Program-made: the position numbers and the translations under genes
Shown: piece after piece, positions 58,577 to 64,000 of the stretch
Layout of the letters: each line of letters starts with the position of its first letter
How positions within the stretch are numbered: the first letter of the stretch is position 1
Assembly: GCF_001429605.1 (NCBI RefSeq)
Contig: NZ_LMSS01000001.1
Coordinates: forward strand, 619,469 to 683,468
Reading direction: 5' to 3'
Source of the DNA: Phycicoccus sp. Soil802
Lineage (GTDB): Bacteria > Actinomycetota > Actinomycetes > Actinomycetales > Dermatophilaceae
DNA: 64,000 bases
Notes under the pieces: generated by a model
Seen by the model: only the letters and a program-made list of their open reading frames with translations
Database searches by the model: none
What the model was told of the DNA's origin: nothing

Positions 58577-59205
58577 GACGCCACCCGCCGGAGCTCGGCC
58601 TGGGCGAGGCAGATGTCGGCCACGGTTCCCCTGTCTTCACCGGCGTGCAGCCGGAACGACCCGTGGCAGGCCGCAACCATCGCCCGGGTGGTGGTCAGCC
58701 CGAGCGACGTGCGGGGGCTGACCTTGCCGAGCCCCGGTCCGTCGTCGGTGACCGTGAGGTGGACACCTTCACGGTCGGTGTAGGTGTCGACCCGCACGTG
58801 ACCACCGTCGCCGGCGGCGCGCACGGCGTTGTCGAGCACGCAGGCCAGCGCCCGGCTCAACGCCACCGGACGGGCCCAGGCCTCGAGGCCCTCGACCACG
58901 TTGATGCTGATGACACAGTGCGCGGTGGCCCGGGCCCGGACCACCGCCCGGTGGGCGATGGCGCCCACGTCGGTGGTGGTCACCTCGTCGGCAGCGGCCT
59001 CGCTGAGGCTCGTCTCCACGAGCTCGGCGAGCCACCGTGCCTGACCGGCGATGCCGTCCATCTTTCGACCGACGTCACCGCCTTCGGTGCCGGCAAGCAG
59101 GAGAATCGCAGCCAGCGGTTGCCGCAAGTCATGCAGCAACGCGCGAACCGTGTCGATCTCCCCACCAGCGACTGGGCGCTGGATATCTTCGAACAAAGCA
59201 GCCAT
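58573..59205 (-). CDS. Small soluble sensor histidine kinase
   Basis: 210-aa kinase reduced to the transmitter: phospho-acceptor helix ALLHDLRQPLAAILLLAG near residue 25, N box ACVLDNAVRAAG and G1 box VTDDGPGLGK, then SLGLTTTRAMVAACHG. No membrane segment, PAS or GAF domain is present, so the signal must come from a partner protein or from the cytoplasm. ATG at 59205 after GAGGGA. Confidence 0.88.
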   Translation of the reverse strand: MAALFEDIQRPVAGGEIDTVRALLHDLRQPLAAILLLAGTEGGDVGRKMDGIAGQARWLAELVETSLSEAAADEVTTTDVGAIAHRAVVRARATAHCVISINVVEGLEAWARPVALSRALACVLDNAVRAAGDGGHVRVDTYTDREGVHLTVTDDGPGLGKVSPRTSLGLTTTRAMVAACHGSFRLHAGEDRGTVADICLAQAELRRVAS

Positions 59206-59549
59206 GTATGTCCCTCACAACCCCGCAGACCGGAGACCAGCACCCCCTGTGAGGTCTCCTTGTGGTTCGCGACTGGTCAAAGGTATGAGTTCAAAAAGAC
59301 GGGCAGCAATAGTCATTAGGGACTAGGTGACCTCACCAATACATGCCGGTTGCCTGCTCTCACCATGGGGTGCTTCACGTGCCGTGCGACGGCGCAGCGA
59401 ATGTGAACGGTCTAAGTGAAAATCGGTGGGTGGACGTTCTCAGTATTTGGATGACTTGTGTCTGACAGCTGGTCAACAACGCATATCTTTCGTTCGGAGG
59501 TGGTATAGAAGGACGCTGCCCGCCGCACGGCTGGCTAGAGTCGCCCACC
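59206..59549. other. A+T-richer divergent promoter region, no gene
   Basis: 344 nt between the divergent kinase and EamA genes. It is clearly richer in A+T than the surroundings. It holds GGGACTAGGTGA (59319-59330), sharing its first 8 bases with the palindrome before response regulator 1, and TAGAGT at 59536-59541 for the EamA gene. Open frames crossing it have unconvincing codon use and no start signals. Confidence 0.6.
59536..59541 (+). promoter_or_regulatory. -10 hexamer of the EamA gene
   Basis: TAGAGT followed by 8 nt and the ATG at 59550, leaving no room for a ribosome-binding site. Confidence 0.45.
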
Positions 59550-60443
59550 ATGACCACGAGGACGCCGGCCCGGCCGCTGCTCCTCGTCCTGACCGCCATC
59601 GTCTCGGTGCAGTTCGGGGGCGCCCTCGCGGCCACCCTGGTCCCCGAGATCGGCGCCGGCGGGTCGGTCACCCTGCGACTCGTCTTCGCGACGGCCATCC
59701 TCTGGGCCATCGCCCGCCCCCGGGTCCGCGGCCACCGCCGGGCCGCCTGGCTGACCGTGCTCGGGTTCGGCGCGGCGCTCGGCCTGATGAACCTGGCCTT
59801 CTACTCCTCGCTCGCCCACCTGCCGATCGGGGTGGCCGTCACGGTCGAGTTCCTCGGCCCGCTGGCCCTCGCCACCGCCCTGTCGAGGCGACTCCGTGAC
59901 CTGGCTGCGGTGGTGGCGGCCGCGGTCGGGGTGGTGCTGATCTCCGAGGCGCTCGACACCCCCTTCGCGGACGTGGAGTGGACCGGGCTGGGACTGGCCG
60001 CGCTCGCGGGCGCCTGCTGGGCGGCATACATCCTCGCGAGCGGTCGCGCCGGGCGCGAGTTCCCGAAGCTCGAGGGCCTCGCCCTGGCGATGGCTGTCGC
60101 GCTGGTCGTGACCCTGCCGTTCGGCGTGACGAGCCTCCCGGACTGGACCGGCGAGTCGGTGGCCAAGGGCCTCGGCATCGCCGTGCTGTCGTCGGTGCTG
60201 CCCTACTCGCTGGAGCTGGCCGCCCTCCGCACGCTCAGCCCCCGCGTCTTCGGCATCCTGCTCAGCCTCGAGCCCGCGGCCGCCGCCCTGGCCGGGCTCG
60301 TGGTCCTCGGCCAGCGGCTGGGCCACCTGCAGCTCCTGGGCATGGCCCTGGTGGTGCTGGCCAGCGCCCTGGTGATGGGCGCCGGCCAGCGCCGTGCGGG
60401 TCAGGGTGACGAGCGCCCCGACCCCGCCCTGTCAGGAGGCTGA
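59550..60443 (+). CDS. EamA/RhtA-family transporter
   Basis: 297-aa membrane protein with ten hydrophobic segments in two EamA repeats (LLLVLTAIVSVQFGGALAATL... and GLGLAALAGACWAAYILASG...). It resembles RhtA-type exporters of threonine/homoserine; the segment LSPRVFGILLSLEPAAAALAGLVVLGQRL is typical. Substrate inferred from family only. Converges with terC, coding ends overlapping by 12 bp. Confidence 0.9.
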   Translation: MTTRTPARPLLLVLTAIVSVQFGGALAATLVPEIGAGGSVTLRLVFATAILWAIARPRVRGHRRAAWLTVLGFGAALGLMNLAFYSSLAHLPIGVAVTVEFLGPLALATALSRRLRDLAAVVAAAVGVVLISEALDTPFADVEWTGLGLAALAGACWAAYILASGRAGREFPKLEGLALAMAVALVVTLPFGVTSLPDWTGESVAKGLGIAVLSSVLPYSLELAALRTLSPRVFGILLSLEPAAAALAGLVVLGQRLGHLQLLGMALVVLASALVMGAGQRRAGQGDERPDPALSGG

Positions 60444-61469
60444 GAGCCGCTCGCGCTCGTCCTTGCGGGACTTCCACAGGCTCGCGACGGTGGTGACGCC
60501 GAGGATGACCACGATGGCGCCCAGCGAGACCGAGATCGGGATGTCGGGGGCCGAGTGGACGTTCTCGCCGCCGTTGATGAACGGCAGCTCGTTCTCGTGC
60601 AGGGCGTGCAGCACGAGCTTGACGCCGATGAAGGCGAGCAGCACGGCGAGGCCCAGGCTCAGGTAGACCAGCTTCTTGAGCAGGCCGCCGATGAGGAAGT
60701 AGAGCTGGCGCAGGCCCATCAGCGCGAACAGGTTGGCCGTGAGCACCAGGTAGGGCTCCTTGGTCAGTCCGTAGATCGCGGGGATCGAGTCGAGGGCGAA
60801 GAGCAGGTCGGTGGTGCCCAGCGCCATGATGACGATGAACATCGGGGTGGCGAGCTTCTTGCCGTCGATGTGGGTGAACAGCTTGGCGCCGTCGTACCGG
60901 TCGGTGGCCGGGAAGCGCTGCTCCACCCACTTCATGAAGCGGTTCTCCTCGTACTCCTCGTCGTCGGTCTCGCCCTCCTTGCCGAGCTTGACCGCGGTGT
61001 AGATGAGGAACGCGCCGAAGATGTAGAAGACCCACGAGAACCGGTTGATCGCGGCGGCACCGGCGGCGATGAAGACCCCTCGCAGGGCGATCGCGATGAT
61101 GATGCCGATGAGCAGGGCCGACTGCTGGAGCTTCTCCGGCACCCCGAACCTGGCCATGATCAGCAGGAAGATGAAGAGGTTGTCGACCGACAGCGAGTAC
61201 TCGGTCAGCCAGCCGGCGTAGTACTCGGTGGCGAACTTGCCACCCGCCTGATCGTGGGTGAAGTACCAGATGCCGAGGCCGAACAGCAGCGCGGCACCGA
61301 TGTAGAAGGCCAGCGAGATGCTGACCTCCTTGGTCGACGGCACGTGCGGACGGCGCGCGATGATGAAGACGTCGAACAGCAGGACCGCGGCCATCAGGCC
61401 GACGGTGAGGTACCAGACCCAGGTGGGGACTTCCATCTGGGTGGCGGTGGTCGCCACGAATGCGGTCAC
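60432..61469 (-). CDS. TerC-family membrane protein (likely manganese exporter)
   Basis: 345-aa integral membrane protein. It has nine or so hydrophobic segments with conserved acidic residues in the membrane: EYSLSVDNLFIFLLIMARF and LLFALDSIPAIYGLTKEPYLVLTANLFALMGLRQLYFL. A charged cytoplasmic loop contains EGETDDEEYEENRF. GTG start at 61469. TerC proteins of this type export Mn2+; the yybP-ykoY-type leader upstream strongly supports that. Confidence 0.92.
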   Translation of the reverse strand: MTAFVATTATQMEVPTWVWYLTVGLMAAVLLFDVFIIARRPHVPSTKEVSISLAFYIGAALLFGLGIWYFTHDQAGGKFATEYYAGWLTEYSLSVDNLFIFLLIMARFGVPEKLQQSALLIGIIIAIALRGVFIAAGAAAINRFSWVFYIFGAFLIYTAVKLGKEGETDDEEYEENRFMKWVEQRFPATDRYDGAKLFTHIDGKKLATPMFIVIMALGTTDLLFALDSIPAIYGLTKEPYLVLTANLFALMGLRQLYFLIGGLLKKLVYLSLGLAVLLAFIGVKLVLHALHENELPFINGGENVHSAPDIPISVSLGAIVVILGVTTVASLWKSRKDERERLSAS

Positions 61470-61500
61470 AGGGGGAACCTTCCGGTCACAACGAGGTGGC

Positions 61501-61627
61501 CGGAGGTCTCTCCCGCCCCATGAGGTGCGGACCGGCTCCCCGGGTCGGTATGCCGCGCGGCTGGATCAGCCCGTGCGACAAGCGGCCGTGATGACGAGGA
61601 CACCGCGTGTGGGGATACTCCCCTCCG
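61501..61627 (-). ncRNA. yybP-ykoY (Mn2+) riboswitch in the terC leader
   Basis: Transcript orientation: CGGAGG at 61627-61622 pairs with CCTCCG at 61506-61501 (P1). It is immediately followed by GGAGTA, and the 3' partner is preceded by GAGAC, matching the two conserved loops (GGGGAGUA and the A-GAC-CU element) as I recall the family. About 127 nt long, ending 31 nt before the terC GTG. One GTATGCCG copy lies in the variable middle. Expected to switch terC on when Mn2+ is high. A covariance-model search would settle it. Confidence 0.72.
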
Positions 61628-61711
61628 ATGGTCAGCAGTAGTCTCCCAGACTCGCGCCAGTCCCCCAACTCGGGTGCGTGGCGCGAGACGGCGAGGTGCG
61701 GCGCCTGCTGG

Positions 61712-62065
61712 TCAGTCCTGAACCGGTCGGCGGCTCTTGGGGAGCTTGGCGACGACGGTGTCGTAGGAGGCGTCGACCGCCTCGCGGAGCTCGTCGTCGG
61801 GGATCGCGCCACCGAGGCGCAGGGTGTTCCAGCCGGATCGGCCGATGTAGGCCATCACCGAGGCGTCGTCGGGGTACTGCAGGAGCCACTCGTCCGCCTC
61901 GGTGCGGGTGGCGCCGCACTTCAGGCCGACCGACTCGGTGCCCATGAAGGCGAAGATCTTGTCCCCCACCTTGGCGACGAAGTCGCCCTCCCAGGGCTGG
62001 TCCGCCCAGGCGCCGGGCTTGGCCAGGCAGTAGTCACGCAGGGCTTCGGCGTCGAACGTGGTCAC
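61712..62065 (-). CDS. MmcQ/YjbR-family protein
   Basis: 117-aa protein of the YjbR (CyaY-like fold) family: CLAKPGAWADQPWEGDFVAKVGDKIFAF and WNTLRLGGAIPDDELREAVDASYDTVVAKLPK. Usually described as DNA-binding, exact role unknown. GTG at 62065 lies 7 nt after TACCGT, suggesting a leaderless message; the longer open frame is non-conserved. Confidence 0.88.
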   Translation of the reverse strand: MTTFDAEALRDYCLAKPGAWADQPWEGDFVAKVGDKIFAFMGTESVGLKCGATRTEADEWLLQYPDDASVMAYIGRSGWNTLRLGGAIPDDELREAVDASYDTVVAKLPKSRRPVQD

Positions 62066-62072
62066 AGCAGCG

Positions 62073-62078
62073 ACGGTA
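62073..62078 (-). promoter_or_regulatory. -10 hexamer, leaderless YjbR-gene promoter
   Basis: TACCGT on the minus strand, 7 nt before the GTG at 62065. Confidence 0.45.
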
Positions 62079-62220
62079 GTCCCGACTCGGCCGAACCGGG
62101 CCGAACGAGGACGAAGCGCGCCCGATGGCGGCAGGGGGCTAGGACAAGTGAGGTAGGACGCACCGGCCGAGCCGGGCCACGATGGGAAGCCCACGTCCAC
62201 CTGCCGAACCGAGGTCTGTC

Positions 62221-63168
62221 ATGTCCGTTCGCCGACTCCGCCCGCGTCCCGTCCCGGTGGTGGCCGTGGTGGCCATGCTCTGGGCCGCGGCTCTCCTGCT
62301 CGTGGCGCCGTCGGCCTCGATGGCAGGGCCCGTGAAGGGGTCACTGGCGGTCATCTCGGTCGGCGACCAGGGCACCGGACTGGTCGGTGCCGTGGCCGGT
62401 CGCCCGTTCACCGTCGTCGTGGAGGCGAGGGACCCCTTGGGCGTTCCCCTCGCGCCCAGCCAGAGCACCACGGTCCGGCTCAGCCTGGTCACCGGCTCGG
62501 GCACCCTGGCCGGCGTGCTCGAGGGCACCATTGCCAAGGGCACCACCCGCGGCACCATCGCCGGCGCGACCTACGCCCCGTTCGGGAACGCGGTCAAGCT
62601 CGGCGTCGCGGTCGTCTCTGGGACGGCCCTGAGCAGCACGACCACGACGATCAACGTGGCCGCAACCGCCGTCAAGGCCCAGGCCTCACCGCGCAGCAAC
62701 CTCAACGTCACCGACCCCGGGTGCCCGGCGCCCACGCCCAGCTCGCCGGTGTGCGGCTTCCTCCAGCTCCCCAACGGCGGAAACGGCACGGTGCTGATGT
62801 CGGTCGGGTCCTGCGACACCATCCTCAGCTGCCGCACCAAGTCGGGCACCACCGCTCGACTGGTCACCGCCGAGGTCTCGCTCAAGGACGAGAACGGCGC
62901 GCCGCTCTACACGCCGTCTGCTCCGGCCACCTTCGTCCTGGCCTGCGACAAGACGCTCTGCGGTCAGGGCGGCGTCAGCTCGTTCCCCGTCACCATCGAC
63001 GTCACGAACACGGGGGCCTTCACCCAGGTGCCGGACTGCCCGTCCAAGGGTGTGCTGGGCACCGGGCAGACCGCCTGCCGCGACACCGTGCAGTCCACCC
63101 GCGACAACGCCGGTGACGTCTACAGCGTCATCCTCTTCACCTACGACATCCGGGGCAGCTACCCGTGA
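62221..63168 (+). CDS. Secreted Cys-containing protein of unknown function
   Basis: 315 aa. Signal peptide MSVRRLRPRPVPVVAVVAMLWAAALLLVAPSASMA, cleavage expected after SMA. Then an Ig-like beta domain (RPFTVVVEARDPLGVPLAPSQSTTVRLSL) as in bacterial adhesin repeats, and a second half with about ten cysteines in pairs (DPGCPAP, PVCGFL, SCDTILSCRTK, ACDKTLCGQ, DCPSKG, ACRDT), likely disulfides. No anchor or sorting motif. ATG at 62221 after GAGG. Its end overlaps the TPR gene by 10 bp on the opposite strand. Confidence 0.85.
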   Translation: MSVRRLRPRPVPVVAVVAMLWAAALLLVAPSASMAGPVKGSLAVISVGDQGTGLVGAVAGRPFTVVVEARDPLGVPLAPSQSTTVRLSLVTGSGTLAGVLEGTIAKGTTRGTIAGATYAPFGNAVKLGVAVVSGTALSSTTTTINVAATAVKAQASPRSNLNVTDPGCPAPTPSSPVCGFLQLPNGGNGTVLMSVGSCDTILSCRTKSGTTARLVTAEVSLKDENGAPLYTPSAPATFVLACDKTLCGQGGVSSFPVTIDVTNTGAFTQVPDCPSKGVLGTGQTACRDTVQSTRDNAGDVYSVILFTYDIRGSYP

Positions 63169-64000
63169 CCCGGCTGGTCCTGACTGGCCGGCGTCAGCCA
63201 CGGTAGCGGCGCCCGCAGCACCCCCAGCCGTTCGAGGACGGCGAACGCCTCGTGGTCGGCCAGGTCCACCGTCTCCAGGTGGGCCTGGACCGCCAGGAGG
63301 AACCCGCGCTCGTGGGCAAGGTCGGGTGCCGCGCTCACGGCCAGACCTTCGCGCAGCGACGCCCACGCACCGGCCACGTCACCCAGCACCGACTGCGCGC
63401 TCGCGCGGACGCGCAGGGCCGACGGCAGCAGGGTCGCTGCCCTCAGCGCGGTGATGGTCGTCAGGACGCTCTGGGTCGCCGCGAGCGCCTCGGCGGACCG
63501 CCCGGCGAGCAGGTGTCCCTCGGCGACGGCGATGTCGGTCTCGCAGACCTCGTGGGGCTCGTGCAGGGAGTGGAAGAGGGCCCGCGCCTCCTCGAGCAGC
63601 CGACCACCCTCGTCCGGGCGCCCCGCGCGGTGGTGGGCCCGGCCCTGTTCGCGCAGCACCAGCGCACGCAGCTCCTCGTCGTCGACCGCCTTCGCGATCC
63701 GCAGCACCCCGGCCAGGACGTCCAGGGCCGCCTGGGGCCGGCCCTGCCGGTTCAGCAGGTCGGCGCTGTTGTATGCCGCGTTGGCGGCGTTGGGCGCGTC
63801 GCCCACCTTCTCGAAGCTGGCCGCGGCGCGCTGGAAGCCTTCGAGCGCCTCGGTCCAGCGACCCTGGAGCAGCAACCGCATGGCGATGTTGTTGTGCGCG
63901 TGCGCCTGGCCGCTCAGGTCGCCGAGCTCGGTGTAGAGAGCCAGGGCCGTCTCCCCGTGGTCGACGCCCGAGCTGGAGCCCGTGAAGACCTCCACACCGT
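63159..64000 (-). CDS. TPR-containing protein, C-terminal part (5' end outside window)
   Basis: 280 codons open to the window edge. Six or so TPR-like helical hairpins: AHAHNNIAMRLLLQGRWTEALEGFQRAAASFEKVGD, NAAYNSADLLNRQGRPQAALDVLAG and so on. This is the usual C-terminal region of large signal-transduction ATPases (guanylate cyclase/AAA or AfsR/LAL proteins), but no catalytic domain is visible. Cannot be classed further without the upstream sequence. Confidence 0.75.
   Translation of the reverse strand, partial: GVEVFTGSSSGVDHGETALALYTELGDLSGQAHAHNNIAMRLLLQGRWTEALEGFQRAAASFEKVGDAPNAANAAYNSADLLNRQGRPQAALDVLAGVLRIAKAVDDEELRALVLREQGRAHHRAGRPDEGGRLLEEARALFHSLHEPHEVCETDIAVAEGHLLAGRSAEALAATQSVLTTITALRAATLLPSALRVRASAQSVLGDVAGAWASLREGLAVSAAPDLAHERGFLLAVQAHLETVDLADHEAFAVLERLGVLRAPLPWLTPASQDQPGHG

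Noticed and set aside
59375-59710. Minus-strand open frame between kinase and EamA genes
   Set aside because: Crosses the EamA start and promoter, has no start signal and no conserved features.

Overview
The window reads as chromosomal DNA of a high-G+C Gram-positive actinobacterium, most likely Micrococcales and perhaps Intrasporangiaceae. That placement is inferred from gene content and order; no search was run. Supporting markers are rbpA, whiA, opcA beside zwf, a SUF operon headed by sufR, a mycothiol-dependent-type enzyme, an acVLRF1 gene, many GTG/TTG starts and many 1- or 4-nt gene overlaps. I see no insertion sequence, prophage, CRISPR array, rRNA or tRNA.

Layout. 1-6.5 kb (minus): a sulfate-assimilation operon of seven overlapping genes, sulfite reductase - small zinc-ribbon protein - cysH - cysD - cysN - siroheme synthase - CbiX-type chelatase. 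It joins sulfate reduction to synthesis of siroheme, the reductase cofactor. 6.6-9.7 kb: an ABC-F ATPase, a secreted zinc peptidase and an unknown protein. 9.7-17 kb (minus): sufR-sufB-sufD-Rieske-sufC-sufS-sufU-sufT followed by an acVLRF1 ribosome-rescue hydrolase. 17-20.8 kb: a giant LuxR-type (LAL) regulator preceded by two paralogous micro-proteins. 20.8-26.5 kb: an ABC exporter pair, ctaA, an ArsR-MFS pair and ctaB (heme A synthesis). 26.5-35 kb (plus): tkt-tal-pgi-zwf-opcA-pgl, the pentose phosphate operon. 35-45.3 kb (minus): rbpA, secG, tpiA, pgk, gap, a UDP-glucose-type dehydrogenase, whiA, yvcK, rapZ, uvrC. 45.4-51.2 kb: a Rieske lipoprotein and the livKHMGF branched-chain amino acid transporter. 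51.3-57 kb: uvrA, a GH15 glucoamylase/trehalase-type enzyme and a mycothiol-dependent isomerase-family protein. 57-59.2 kb: a small sensor kinase with two NarL-type regulators. 59.5-64 kb: an EamA exporter, TerC under a yybP-ykoY (manganese) riboswitch, a YjbR-family protein, a secreted Cys-containing protein and the end of a TPR protein.

Much of this order resembles the conserved actinobacterial core (suf / ctaA / ctaB / tkt...pgl / secG-tpi-pgk-gap / whiA-yvcK-rapZ-uvrC / uvrA). Three pieces look inserted: the LAL regulator with its micro-proteins, the ArsR-MFS pair, and the sugar dehydrogenase between gap and whiA.

The most unusual signal is not a gene. The octamer GTATGCCG, on either strand, occurs about 35 times by eye. 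It shows no strand bias, is used in several reading frames at the cost of rare codons, and its intergenic copies sit in or beside terminator-like hairpins, including a head-to-head pair that forms a perfect 14-bp stem. This resembles DNA-uptake sequences of naturally competent bacteria. Other points of note are histone-like Lys/Ala tails on both UvrA and OpcA, a shared promoter element before the two micro-protein genes, about ten leaderless-type promoters, and an in-frame palindromic insertion in the siroheme synthase gene.
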